From: Quercus robur
Lineage: Eukaryota; Streptophyta; Magnoliopsida; Fagales; Fagaceae
Assembly: GCF_932294415.1 (NCBI RefSeq)
Contig: NC_065535.1
Coordinates: forward strand, 81,985,862 to 82,049,861
Direction of reading: 5' to 3'
DNA: 64,000 nucleotides
The notes under the pieces were generated by a model. It ran no database searches. It worked only from the letters and a program-made list of their open reading frames with translations, and was not told where the DNA came from. Shown here piece by piece: positions 45,649 to 57,434 of the stretch. Both the position numbers and the translations under genes were made by a program. How positions within the stretch are numbered: the stretch's first letter is position 1; each line of letters opens with the position of its first letter.

Positions 45649-48566
45649 TCAACTGTGTGCCTCTTTAACAAAGGTCACATCACCACTTACAGCTAACGGA
45701 GACAGCAGGCTCTTCTCTTGATCATCATCAATTTCTGTTGACTCACGGGCAGTGGTGGTTGATACAGATTCTGTACATTCTTCTTCTAAAAGCAATAATC
45801 AAAACAGCAATAGAAAAATTAGCAAATGATAGTGGTAAGCGAGCTATTGAATTATACATGTATGAGAGATGTAGAGTCAAGCAAAATTTTAGATATGAAA
45901 GATACCAAAAAAATGAGGACTTTCACCTGAACAATCATGGTATTCAGGCATCTGTTTGACAGTAGTTACTTGAAGGCTTTCTGGAAGCAGACAACTACAC
46001 AAAGCACCTAAGTTTGACAAAAAGGTTTAATTATAAAGCTTATCATCATATAATAATGCTACTTCTTTCACATCCCAGAAAAAGGAACAATCAAAGGACA
46101 TTATAAAGATCAACTTTGACCAAATTAATAAATAAAAAGGGTTCAAATGATCGTAGGGAAAAGGAATGGTTCTATCTTCATTTCCACTGTAATTTCAAGA
46201 CACAAAGCCACTGATTGAAAGTCCAATCCTTGTACATGGAATCAGAGTAAAGAATCAGGGTGCCATAACTGATGCAATGAAAAAAAAAAACAAAAAAAAA
46301 CTGTCATTGTTTTCAGGTTCTGAAGTCCCTACACATTTACCAATTACATTCATTTCATTAATGATATTAACAAACTATGTCAATGCAAATGATGTAGGTT
46401 AGAAATAAGTGATTTTTTTAAGGGAAAGCCTAATTTCCACAGGCAAGTTATATATAAAAATAAATCTCATGTCCTATAATGATCCTTGGCTACAAGGGCT
46501 AAAATAACTGAGTGGACATGAAGCTCAAATGTTTTCAACTTATTATTTGCGGCATCCATTCTGGTCGATCAACACCCCACCAACATCTCCCCCCCCCCCC
46601 CCCCTTTTTTTTCCCACCACAAAAAAAGAAAAAAAGGAAATGGAAGATTAGTCAATGTAAAGTGCATTATACCTAGCCGGGCAAGCCGATTCACCCACCC
46701 TGGGATGTGTTTTCCTGTCAATCTCCATGAAATATCATCTGTAAAATGGTTGCAATTCTTGGAAATGAGGTGATAGGTATCCCCATGATACTCAGAAGCT
46801 GCGTTCTCAATAAATGTTCGGAATTCAGTTGGAGGCATAGTTATGTGGCCTAATACAATGGAACTTCGGTAAATAAAACCTGGGCAACTCCTTGGTTCCA
46901 CTTCAAAAACTCCACTCGCTGGGAAGTCATGAGCTCCAAATCCATACTCCTTACCATGAACTGTCCATTAACATTGACAAAATAATGTTGTTCATTAGAT
47001 CTAAAATTTAATAACAATAAAGCTAATAATAAAGAAAACTGCAATAAAAATTCTCATCTATACTTCACAAGTCTTTCAAAACAGAAGATTGAAAATCTCA
47101 CTATTAATTTGTATAAAACTATTCTTAAATAGAAATAATTGTTATCCTAAATTAGAAACTTTTGTTTAAATTGAACAAACTTCATACATAGAACTCCAAA
47201 TTGACCAAATCTCTCCCTGAACATTCCAACTGATAGTTCTTTCATAACTCAATGATATATCAGAGACCTATAACATTCTCCCCATCCAGTTGGTTAGATT
47301 AAAACAGAAGAAAAGGAAAAGATGCCCACCCACCCTACATATGTGGTTAGACAAAAGGATCGCAATGTCACCATTCTAGATTCTGGTATATGTAAGTACA
47401 CAGGATGATTGAATAATGACTCAGATATACGGGCTAATGGAAAGTGTTATAATGATATAAAAATGGACTAAATTAAAAACTGTACAAAATGTCAGTAATT
47501 TGTAGTCTATGTGGCAAATGATCAAAGGAACTCCAGAGCATTCAAATCCAGTATTAAACCTCTAGGAACCAAATGTATGCATATATTCATTAAATGTTCA
47601 TACGCCTTAGCAGTGTATTCTTCTTCAAAACCTCACAATCAAGTAAAAAAATTGAGTCTTTTTGGGGGGTTAATTAATTTTCTTACTAACCTGCGGCAAA
47701 GTAATTTTTGCTATAAACAAAGTATAATATTCCACAATTTCTTTGAGATGCATGCCTCACTTAACATGCATTCTTTAGGTCAAGCAAACCCAATTATTTC
47801 ACAGAAGGGCACTGCCACACCTAAACCATCTTACCAAATCACAATGCCCCCTAAATAAGAATCTCACTTCCTAATTAGTTACCACCAAACTGAAGTACAT
47901 GCCAATGGCATGCAAAGAAAATACTTCGCATCACATGCAACCAAATGCATCAATACCAGTTCTATAACGACATTGCTAAATCATAATTTATTTATTTTGG
48001 TCAATACCTACTAAATCATAAACAACTGAAAAGCATGTTCATCAAGAATGCTAAAACTTGCACACAACTCATTTCAAACCAAGTTCTGCATACCACTCAT
48101 CATTTCATTTTCTTTCTCAAGCTACCAATTTTCAAATGTACACCAATTAATTCATGTTCCATACATAAAAAGATGTAAACTAAATGAAAAAAGAACATTC
48201 AAATAATAAATTTGAGCAAACCCACAAATTTCAACTCCTTTCTCTCATCCACTCAAATATTCAAACCCTCTGTCCAAAAACAATATACCGCCCCAAAAAA
48301 AAAACCCAAATAAAATAAAGCAACACCCAGATCACCAAAACACAAAAAACAGCCAAAACATTTGTGGAGAGCAGGGAAAGAAAAGAAAAAAGAAGAAGAG
48401 AAATTTACTCTTACCAACCTTCAATACCGGAATGAAAGATCCCAAAACCAAACCAAACCATGTAATTGTTGATAGGGGTGAGATCATACACGTTTAGCAC
48501 CACCTGGGTCTCAATGTTCTTGTTGTTCCCATCCGAGTTCATTGATGTACTACTCTCTGCCCCCAT
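45649..48566 (-). CDS. PPPDE/DeSI-type thiol peptidase
   Basis: Four exons on the minus strand join in frame with GT-AG introns: 48566-48419, 46960-46673, 46007-45927 and 45785-45649, giving 217 residues. The PPPDE domain (about 20-147) has VVLNVYDLTPIN, the catalytic His45 in IFHSGIEV, and Cys119 in SKNCNHF; Trp and GW motifs follow. The family contains deSUMOylating or deubiquitinating isopeptidases; plant members of this size are mostly uncharacterised. A polar, acidic C-terminal tail (about 150-217) is encoded by the two last exons. ATG at 48564-48566 starts MGAESS. Intron 1 is about 1.5 kb; intron 2 contains a run of 16 C (46589-46604). Confidence 0.94.
46589..46604. repeat. Run of 16 C in a peptidase intron
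   Basis: It is directly followed by eight T. On the transcribed strand it is a G run, close to the exon 2 donor. Confidence 0.85.
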
Positions 48567-49392
48567 TACAGATATCCAACACACACACAAAAATATTATC
48601 TTTTTATCTTCAAGTTCTTTCTTCTCATGCCACCGGAGAGAGAGAAAGAGGGAAAGATTTGAGGGTCAGAGATCCATCTGCTAATCTCCGAGCAGATAGA
48701 GAGAGAGAGGTGAAGAGAAAAGTTTGCGGCTTTTGATTTTGAGATATAAAAGCAAAAGCAAAAGCAAAAGCAAAATTGGCAAACGAAGGGAGAGGAAAAG
48801 GACAAAAGGAGGTCAAGGTGTCTGCTTTTCATTCATTGGCTTCACAATACAAAACAATGGATTCACATCACACAACGTTTTTTTTAAATAAAAACCAAAA
48901 AAAAGTGTTTCAGATTTACAACTCGGTCAGGCACTACTCGGTGAGTTGACTCTTCGGTGATTGTGAACGATTTGCAATTTTTTCCAGCTAATTTGGACTC
49001 TGTTTTTTTAGTACAGTTAATTACAATCGACCCCTACTTTTATAGAAACAAGTTATCCCATATTGAATGTTGGTTACAACCTACTACAAGTAGCGAACCT
49101 TTACTGAAAAATGATTTGTTTTTTGTTTTTTTTTTTTTTTTTAATGTTTTCTTGGGGTTTGATTGAAAGTTGTCTGAAAATAAATTAAATAAATTTTTTT
49201 TTTATTGTTTGCTTAATGTGGGAAATCATTAATACTTCTTTAAATTTCAAATAATTTTATTAGGTGAAAAATATTTTAATTTACAAAAACAAATTCCCGA
49301 TAAGAAAATATTTGTTTTTTATTTTTATTTTTTGAGCCTTTTATAAGACTCAAAATTGGAATCTGCGAAAACAATAAATGGAGAAGTGACTA

Positions 49393-49424
<32 letters not shown>

Positions 49425-49772
49425 GGCGGGAATGACTCATTTAGAAGAAAAAAAAAAGTTAACAATTTATTCATGTATCAACAAATAGTCAATGTCAATA
49501 AAAAATAGTTAGGGGAAGGTGAAGAGGGAAAAAATGGGATAAAGTTTGGTTAACTCGATTGTAATCAATGACTACATCTCTACTTAATATCTTTTGATTG
49601 AATGTGAATTTTGATCAATTAACCATTAGATTGCATTTTTTTAAAAAAAATATTTTTCATGCTTGCAAAATTGAAAAGATCAAAAATCAATTGTTATATC
49701 ATCAATCAAATGTTTACATTTCAAGTTTTCGTAGTCTAAAATTATGTATAAAAAAACAAGTTTATGTATCTA
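48567..49772. promoter_or_regulatory. 5' flank of the peptidase gene and intergenic DNA
   Basis: The first 300 bp carry the likely 5'UTR and promoter, with GAGA-rich stretches and an AAAAGC repeat (about 48750-48774). Farther right is AT-rich DNA with a run of 23 G (49404-49426) and sequence of the same MITE family as 24816-25158 (about 49600-49766). Confidence 0.45.
49404..49426 (+). repeat. Run of 23 G
   Basis: An uninterrupted poly-G follows a T run and ends CGGG. It could form a G-quadruplex. Confidence 0.85.
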
Positions 49773-50513
49773 TGGGGGGATGGACCTGAGAGCACCTCGG
49801 AGGCGTTGACCCAAAGGGGTCATGTTAAGGCACTCCTTCCGCATCAGATGTTTGCCCTAGAACCCGAGGTTAGAGAGCATCTAGCTGAGGGATGAGCCTG
49901 GAATGCTCTTGGAGCCCCTATTCCCGAGAGACCTGGCCCTATCGAGGAGCATTCAACCACCAGACCAGAGGAACCACGCTTCCTCGAATCACCTCAAGAA
50001 CATGCCAGGAGGAACGTAGAACCCAACGCAACCTTCGCCTCTGTATTTAAGACCCTTCACACCTAATGTAAGCCACATTAATTGCTAACTAACCTGAACA
50101 GGGAGGATAGCCCTAAAACCCGCTTTCATGATCACAAAGTGGTAAAAGGGTGTGCTGATGGGATAAGTTACATCTCAAAAATCTAGCTGGAGAACAGGAT
50201 AGCTGGAGGAGAAGAGGGGATCTAAAAGGGGGAAAGGATCAATATAGAGGGGATCCCAAAAACATTGAGAGAAAAACTAGGAGAGAGAAAAGGAGAAGAG
50301 TTTTTTAGGATAGCTTAGTTTATTTTTGTTCATGTGACTCCCTCGGGAGATCCATTTCTATCAATAGTTAGTAATGATTCAACTCTTTTTGTCTTCAACC
50401 TCCTGTCTAATTCTCTGATTGTGGATTTATGTCTTGTACTTTTCATAAATTAGTTGTGTAGAACAAGAATCATATTAGTCAATACAAGGAAGTTGTGCTT
50501 TTGTTCGCCCACA
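49773..50513 (+). mobile_element. Solo LTR inside a MITE-like repeat
   Basis: The 741-bp GC-richer unit begins TGGGGGGATGG and ends GCCCACA. The word TATCTA flanks it at 49767-49772 and 50515-50520 (one extra base on the right). Flanking words match the MITE at 24816-25158, which has no such interruption. A TATTTAAG box near 50045 suggests plus orientation. There is no coding domain. Confidence 0.65.
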
Positions 50514-50520
50514 ATATCTA

Positions 50521-51780
50521 ATAGTAAATGACATCTGATTGATACAAAATTTGACATATATATTTAGAACATAAAGATAATGCAATCCAGTGGTTATATT
50601 TTCAAAATATTTAGCCATGTAAATTTTTTAGTAGTGGTTACAACCAAATTCGTAGTCAAACACTGTATATAAAAAACCAAAAAAAAAAAAAAAAGCCTAC
50701 AATTGAGAGTCATATGTAATATGTGGTGTGGAGTTTGTCTGTGATGATATGTTAAGAATGTAACGTTGAAGAAAATATTTTATGCTCATTCGTTGATCAC
50801 TAGATCATAAAATTAAGGATAACATTTTCCAAACGAAACAAACAAAGTTAATAACTTTCTTCAATTTTTTTTAAATCTTACCCTGTAAAAAATAAGTTTT
50901 ACTTGTAAACAAATAAATGCCATATTAAAGTGCCGCCAAAATCTTTTAAATTCAAATGGCTTATAAATTTGACTAGAGCCCGAGACAAGAAATTGCATAT
51001 GGAGCCCAAGGCAATAAAAATGTAGAAAGGAATCAAAGGATGCATTATTTTCGTTACCAAGCATGTTACTTTATTCCTTTTGGTTTCATTATGCCACACC
51101 ATTCATCTACTGTGAATATCGGCAGTTAAATAGATTAACCATTTTGTGAATGTGTAAAAAATGTAAGATTTACAGTAGATGCATTCGTGGCCAAAACCCA
51201 AATGTAGGTGTATAAAACAGATTGTGGGTTAGTACAAGAAAAAGAGCAAAACTGTTTTTTTTTTTTTTTTTTATAATCTCAGTTTAGGTACATAAAAATT
51301 CTGATCACACCCAAGTGGATGTTGTGACTTGTGAGCATAAAAGCATTATACCCAGGAGCATCATACTCTCTCTCTCTCACGTATATAAAGTCCCACAACT
51401 CTAAAGAAACTCACTGTAAGAGAGATAATGCGATATTTTGATTTTTGACATAACAGTTTGGTTGCATCATCATTTCCAGTCTTAAGTGTCCAATAAGATG
51501 GCATTAAAATCAACCTTAAGGCTCTCAACGGCTTCAGTTATACGGTACTGTCAACACTAGTTTTTAGCTAATCCAAAATTCAAGCAACAATTGACCAACT
51601 ATATGAACATGGACAATAACACCTGAGCTACTGCTGAGTAATGGTAACTAGCAACAGCCCAAGTTTCACTCATCTGAAAGCAGCGATTAGGAAATTTGTT
51701 ACAAGCTTGATTGTTCAAAGAGAAACTTTGATATAACTGCAACAACAAAGGCAAGATGGAAGTAGCTGCTAGAGAAAGAA
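50521..51780. other. Intergenic DNA
   Basis: AT-rich with short homopolymers; no coding signal. From about 51780 leftwards-transcribed 3'UTR of the DUF1644 gene may begin. Confidence 0.45.
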
Positions 51781-51932
51781 GTATAATTTAATTAAAAGTT
51801 TCTGAATAAATTACAATTTGATCACTCTTTAAATAACTTTCCAGCAACTTCAAATCAAAACCGTCCCACAAAGCATGGAACAGGATCCACTGTGTGGAAG
51901 TGAAGCACCTCCAATTCTTCCCTTTTGTCCAC

Positions 51933-52051
51933 CTGAAGCACACAACACAAGCAGTTAACTACAGTTTTTAAAAAAAAAAACAAAAAATTGCAATATCAAT
52001 AATATGGAAATTAATTGGCAGCTGCAGTCACAGTTATAAAGCAATACTTAC
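51933..52051 (-). other. Intron in the 3'UTR of the DUF1644 gene
   Basis: On the minus strand a consensus donor (GTAAGT, 52051-52046) and a pyrimidine-rich acceptor (TGCTTCAG, ending 51933) bound a 119-bp AT-rich segment. The donor is about 52 nt past the stop codon at 52104, near the distance at which a downstream exon junction can trigger nonsense-mediated decay in plants. Confidence 0.65.
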
Positions 52052-52103
52052 TCTTGAAACCTTGAAGCAAAGACAATCAGATGGATTCCTCAAAGTTCTG
52101 CAA

Positions 52104-53132
52104 TCACGGCTGTTCGTCTGGGGTTGTCCTCCGCCTCAAGCGGCGCCTCCAAGTTGAGCCACCATCAGAAGAGTCATTGTCATCATCTCTGGAAGAAGAC
52201 CCAGTTTCACCTTCATAACTCTCCCCCCAAAGTCCAGTAGATCTCCTTCTGATGTTCATTTGTGTTCTTGTTCTTAAGGTACCAGACCGGCTGCTGCTTC
52301 TTGAACCAGAACCAGGTCGGAAAACTCGAATGAGAAAAAATACAGTCAACCAACCTCCTTCATCAATGGGCAAAATGTTGTCATCAGCCCCCCTCTCCTC
52401 TCCAAATGAAGAGGATAGTGTGCTGATCAAGTCCCCAAGGTCCCTCTGTCGCTCCAACCTCCTCCAATTACGCTGACGTTCTGGGTCAGCCTCCGATGGG
52501 CGCACAAGGGGGTGCTCAATCCTAGCATGCTTCCTGAGATCTGTATAGGTTCCACTGAAATTACATGTCTCACAGGAACAGCTTCTTGATTTTCCATTCA
52601 TGAAACGGCGAGCAGGCTCCACAACAATCCAGTCTTTTATCTGTCCACGGCAAAGGGGGCACAGTAACTTTGGCTGCTCCTGATTCTCACAGGAACTGGG
52701 CTGCAAGGTTGGGTGCCCTTCCTCGATTGTTTCTTCTTGCACCTCGGTAACTGTTGATTCTGAAGTCTCAGTAGGAGACAAAGGTGTGGCTGATGGTGGA
52801 GTGTCTTCCTGTTGAGTGTCTTCATGTACTGGAGTTGTTGATGAGGTTTCTGCAGATGACTTCCGGAACTGGTCAAGGCAGTTTGAGTGGCGATAGCTTG
52901 TGTCACACATATATGGGCGACATCCCTTCTCATGCGATGAACAGATTAGTAGAACTGCATTGTGAGGATGTTCCATGCAGACAGGGCACCTAGCATCTTC
53001 CCATTCTTTTAAACTTTCCTCAGTTGCTAAAGGAATTCTGGGTGATCGTCTTGCACAACTAGAGCTGCATGAAAAAGGCGAAGCCCTGTACTTATCATGA
53101 GACATGGAACGATCTCTTCTCTCCTTTGGCAT
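52104..53132 (-). CDS. DUF1644 zinc-binding protein
   Basis: One coding exon, 342 residues, ATG at 53132. Residues 46-87 hold a Cys-rich block starting ARCPVCMEHPHNAVLLIC, with CRPYMCDTSYRHSNCLDQF, the hallmark of DUF1644. A second block (157-210) has LLCPLCRGQIKDW, then CSCETCNFSGTYTDLRKHAR, a C2H2-like finger. Between them is a Thr/Glu/Pro-rich linker. A hydrophobic stretch at about 261-271 (WLTVFFLIRVF) and an Arg/Ser/Asp-rich tail follow. Plant DUF1644 proteins are probable nuclear or stress-related factors; the mechanism is not established. The acceptor at 53141-53142 shows that the 5'UTR is spliced; the first exon is at about 57435-57565. Confidence 0.93.
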   Translation of the reverse strand: MPKERRDRSMSHDKYRASPFSCSSSCARRSPRIPLATEESLKEWEDARCPVCMEHPHNAVLLICSSHEKGCRPYMCDTSYRHSNCLDQFRKSSAETSSTTPVHEDTQQEDTPPSATPLSPTETSESTVTEVQEETIEEGHPTLQPSSCENQEQPKLLCPLCRGQIKDWIVVEPARRFMNGKSRSCSCETCNFSGTYTDLRKHARIEHPLVRPSEADPERQRNWRRLERQRDLGDLISTLSSSFGEERGADDNILPIDEGGWLTVFFLIRVFRPGSGSRSSSRSGTLRTRTQMNIRRRSTGLWGESYEGETGSSSRDDDNDSSDGGSTWRRRLRRRTTPDEQP

Positions 53133-53755
53133 GTTGAAGCCTTAAAAATATCAACAAGAATTATGGCACCTCCCAAACGAAGCAGGGCGGTTGAAAACTA
53201 CAAAATTTGATAAAATACGTTTAAACTTAACTACTCACCCAAAATTAGGCAATAAAACAAACAATTCCTGATACAACAACGCACTGAGTTTCCAAAATTA
53301 TAGGGGTCCAAGAACTATAAATAACTGGAAAAGTTATTAATAAGAATAAGATATGTTGATACAAACTGCACAGAACTCTAAGCAATATATATGATGCATA
53401 ATCAGTTAATCCTTCTTGAGCATCTCTTATTCAAAGAAACCACTTCTTATGCTTTCCTTAAAGAACATAGATCACATGATGAGAGATGATTGCATTGCAG
53501 TAAATATGTGAAACCTTCCTTCAAAGGATAAAATCGAAAGGAGAAAAAAAAAGAAGCTGGCATGCAGGCTGGTGTGCTAAGAGTGCACTTGCAAAATCTG
53601 AGTTACCTAGGTCCAATACAGTGGTTCTGCTGGTGAAAACGAGGTACAGCCATCGTATGCATTTCAAACTAAATATATTATGATAGCTCAGCAGCGTCAT
53701 TTCCCACCAGTATGTTGAGCTTAGTTTTTCTCTTACTCAGTAGAACTTTCTGAAT

Positions 53756-54020
53756 AATGTGTCACATGACCATTAACAGAAAAGTCCATTCTCCAATTTC
53801 AATCTTCTATCTTTTTTTTTTTTTTTTTTTGATAAGTAAGAAAAATTTACATTAAAAAAAAACTGCTTTATGCCAAAAGAACAGAAGAATTGCTTAATGT
53901 GTCACATGACCATTAACAGAAAAGTCCATTCTCAAATTTCAATCTTCTATTCTTTTTTATTTTTTATAAGTAAGAAAAATTTATATTAAAAAAAAAAACT
54001 GCATTATGCCAAAAGAACAC
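53756..54020. repeat. 140-bp tandem duplication spanning a LINE tail
   Basis: AATGTGTCACATGACC starts at 53756 and 53896. In both copies it is followed by the same 55 bp, a T run, and the same 3' end of a minus-strand LINE. Confidence 0.8.
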
Positions 54021-54428
54021 AAAGAAGATCAAAAAAATTACAAGGGAAGATAAAAAAGAAAGAAAATTAATTACATAGAAAAAGGGAATCAAGGAATAAA
54101 GGGAGAGAATCACTAGATGTGAGTCCCCAAGCCCTAAACCAGTCAAACAAAGAGCCACTAAAAGAAGCAAGCAATTGGTCTTCCAAACTATCCATGTCCT
54201 CAAAAGTCCTCCGATTATGCTCCCTCCAAATAGACCACAATAAGTACAATGGAACTAAATTCCAAATGCTTGATGAGTGCTTCTCCAACCAAAGAGAATA
54301 CTTGAAACAGAATGTGGTAAGACCCACGACACCCCCAAACGATCTAAAAACAAAGCTCTACAACTGATAAGCAAGCCTACTCACAATGAAGCAACAAATG
54401 ATCCAGTCTCCCCACAACAATGACCAAG

Positions 54429-54920
54429 GTAGTCAAAGGCGAAAGGCGACCTTAAGGCGCCAAGGCCTTGTATCGCCCGAGGCGTGAGGCGACAAAAAAG
54501 GCGCTAGCCCGAGTAAAGCGAGGCGCCAAATTCTTAATATATTTATTATACATATAAAACTTAAATCATATGTACCTAGTGCATTATAATATTATAATAA
54601 AGTGTTTTTCAATGTGTAGCATGAAGAAATTAGGTCTATCAAATTATTTCAATATAGGATTAATATGGTTTAGGCTCTATTAGTTAGTTCTAACAATACG
54701 TTTTACAATAAGCTTCTATAAAAAAAAAAAAAATAAATAAATAAAATAAAATAAACTTGAGGCTCTCGCCTTAGCGCCTTTTTCATGGCTTAAGGCGGTC
54801 GCCTTGCTCGCCTAGGCTCTAAAGGCGAGTGCCTCACTAAAGGCGCCTCGCCTTAGAGCCTTCTGAGGCGCCTCACCTCGCCCGGGCACCTAGGCGAGCG
54901 CCCGGCTCGCCTTTGACTAC
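54429..54920. mobile_element. MITE with GGCG/CGCC-rich arms
   Basis: The ends GTAGTCAAAGGCGA and (minus strand) GTAGTCAAAGGCGAGC form inverted repeats. About 100 bp on the left and 170 bp on the right are dense in AGGCG or CGCCT words, while the centre is AT-rich. Flanking words ATGACCA and ATTGACA only roughly match. Confidence 0.75.
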
Positions 54921-54939
54921 ATTGACAACGACACATAAC

Positions 54940-55102
54940 CATGGTTTTAAAAACCGGACCGGACTGGCTGGTCCGACCAGTTCAACTGGGAACTAGGCAC
55001 CAGTCCAGTCCAGCAAAAATCCCCAAAATCGGTGAAAATTGGCCAAAATCGGGAATCGGAGGCAAAACCAGTTTTTGCCCCAGACCAGTTTTTAAAACCA
55101 TG
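54940..55102. mobile_element. 163-bp foldback MITE, copy 1
   Basis: Its ends are CATGGTTTTAAAAAC on both strands. It has an exact 8-bp target duplication CACATAAC (54932-54939, 55103-55110), consistent with hAT. The interior is rich in CCGG/GGACC words. Confidence 0.88.
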
Positions 55103-55238
55103 CACATAACACACTAGTCAACAAAATCAAAACCCTTATGCCTTAAGTTGTCACCCGTGAGAATCTTATCCCAAGCTACAGTCCAAACAAAAAAAGAAAT
55201 TTGTCGAGAGGCCTTCACTTTACAAACACACACATGAC

Positions 55239-55401
55239 CATGGTTTTAAAAACCAGACCGGACTGGCTGGTCCAACCAGTTCAACCGGGAACTAGGCACC
55301 AGTCCAGTACAGCAAAAATCACCAGAATCGGTGAAAACTGGCCAAAATCGGGAATCGGAGGCAAAACCAGTTTTTGCCCCGGTCCAGTTTTTAAAACCAT
55401 G
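55239..55401. mobile_element. 163-bp foldback MITE, copy 2
   Basis: It is the same element as 54940-55102, carried by the 299-bp tandem duplication. The flanks are CACATGAC (left) and CACATAAC (right). Confidence 0.85.
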
Positions 55402-56801
55402 CACATAACACACTAGTCAACAAAATCAAAATCCTTATGCCTTAAGTTGTCACCTGTGAGAATCTTATCCCAAGCTACAGTCCAAACAAAAAAAGAAATT
55501 CGTCGAGAGGCCTTCACTTTCCAAACACCTTTCCAAGGAGGGACTCAGCTTATAATAAAACAAGCAGATATCAAAATCTCCATTCTCTTCAACTTCCAAC
55601 TCATACGATCCTCACTCTCCAATGAAAGTGTATTGGATTCCAAGATATGAATTAAATCCACATTAAATCCACCTCCCAGTCATTTGTATCCCGAATGAAT
55701 CGTACATCCCAGCCTCTTCTCACCTCCAACCCCTTCTGTGCCAAGCAAGAACCTACCGAGGCCTCTCTATTAGTGGTTATTGCATACAAAACCGGGAAGG
55801 TCACTTGAAAAGGTTGATCCCCACACCACCGATCTTGCCAAAATTTCACTCTATTCCCCACCCCAATTTCAATTTTCCATTCTATTGCATTTAACATTTA
55901 TTTCTACAATATACAGTAAATTGAATGATCAAATATAACCCTAAAATAAGAGTATACAACTAAGCAAGCTTATAATACCAGCAATTTAGATCAGCCAAGC
56001 ATTTTACTTTGCAGCCATTTAACTCCATCTAAATCCATAGTCTCTGCTACATCATTTCCATCACCAATTCTCCTAACCTTCTACTTCACTAACCCTTGAG
56101 TAACCTCCTTTGGGTTGTCATAAGATATGAAAATTGGAAACTCTGAGGCACTACATTTGCATGTCATTTTTTTTTTCTAGTGGCTATCCTCATTTGCTAA
56201 TATTGAAACAAGATCCTCTGAAAAATATAACTGACTAAAAGTTGATTGGAAAAAAACCTTAACTTCTATATGATATTATGACCATAGTTGGAGCAGATAT
56301 GAACACCACTTAAAAAGTACACTTTCTTTTGCAGCCCTATAGAGAAATGATACATTATTAAGAGAGAGTTAAACCAAAACAAAGGTGGAAAAATTTATCT
56401 CCTTCCCCAAAGCTTGTAAGATAAAAAAGGAAAGCACCTACATAAAGACACTGTAATGCAAAATACACTACCAGGCATTTGCAGAATTCCCACTCTTAGA
56501 AGTTCTAGCCTTTAGAGAGTATATGTTACAATGAACCTAAATTAATTCAACCTGATAAATGCATGGGCAATCTGAACACCTTAAAATTCTCAATAATTCA
56601 GATAAATATATAATCAAAATTCTGATCAGAAAGCTATTCTCTCACTCACACAACCGGAAGAACCATAATCATCATCGGTTGTCACGAACCAGCTATATTA
56701 CAATTCTAATTCCTAATTTCTGCACTCATAGTGGAGCAGGAGCAAAAAGATATTTTTAAAGCACCTTATAGTCTACTCATGTACTATGAGTGAGTGTCAC
56801 A

Positions 56802-56935
56802 CCTAATCCAATGCAATTGAAACGCTTTTTTTTTTTTTTTTTTTTAAAAATCTCTCTTTTTGCCAGAATCTAATCCAATGCAATTGAAATGCTTATTTGT
56901 TTAATCTCTCTCTGTTTGCCAGAAGCAGCAGCGAG
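56802..56935. repeat. 68-bp imperfect tandem duplication
   Basis: CTAATCCAATGCAATTGAAA starts at 56802 and 56870. Each copy is followed by AATCTCTCT and TTTGCCAGAA. Copy 1 is interrupted by a run of T. Confidence 0.75.
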
Positions 56936-57434
56936 TTAAACTCAGCTGTGTTACTCAATCACAAAGATTTCTGCTGTTAATCAATATTTCACAACAATTT
57001 TAAAATTTTAACTGTAAAGTAAAAACAACAAAAGCATAAACTACAACAGGCATTAAGCAAATGAATTCACTATCATTTGAGTTCATACAAAGCAGTCAAA
57101 TCAAAATTCACAACAAACCCATATCCAAAACACCCTTTTTTTTCTCACAGCTCAAACCCCCAAATTACCATTTCCAACAAAAACACTACATCACAACAAT
57201 AACAAAGTTTTCAAAAATACCCAGAACCCTAATCAGCAAAAAGCTCCAAAATTTGAATCAAACTACTACATCACAAGCTTCCCGAAGCCGATCCGTACAA
57301 ACCACCACCACCACCACCCAGATACACAACACAACAATAACAAGCAGAACAACAAAGCTAGCAGATCCGAGTATAATCGGAGCCCCGAAAAGGGTCAAAA
57401 AAAATTAGAGATTTGTTAATAAAAGGGGATTTAC

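Larger units (their letters stand above)
54932..55530. repeat. 299-bp tandem duplication of LINE plus MITE
   Basis: CACATAAC-CATGGTTTT starts at 54932 and CACATGAC-CATGGTTTT at 55231. The downstream LINE sequence (GTCGAGAGGCCTTCACTTT) is also repeated, so the duplication happened after the MITE insertion. Confidence 0.88.
53812..55905 (-). pseudogene. LINE remnant (L1-type) interrupted by MITEs
   Basis: Minus-strand reading at 55652-55897 gives IGVGNRVKFWQDRWCGDQPF, and at 54067-54327 YLLWSIWREHNRRTFED then SLFDWFRAWGL. Both are typical of the C-terminal third of plant L1 ORF2. The A tail is the T run at 53812. Between the two fragments lie a 492-bp MITE and a 299-bp duplication with two small MITEs. 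No intact domain remains. Confidence 0.8.
53141..57434 (-). other. 4.3-kb 5'UTR intron of the DUF1644 gene
   Basis: The donor is GTAAAT (57434-57429) after CGGCTTCTG; the acceptor is TTTTTAAG just before GCTTCAACATG at 53140. The intron holds a LINE remnant, three MITEs and tandem duplications. Joining is inferred from splice signals and the promoter position; additional UTR exons cannot be excluded. Confidence 0.6.

Noticed and set aside
57061..57408. 115-codon plus-strand frame rich in Thr, Gln and Asn
   Set aside because: It is low-complexity, has no recognisable domain, and lies within the inferred 5'UTR intron of the minus-strand DUF1644 gene.
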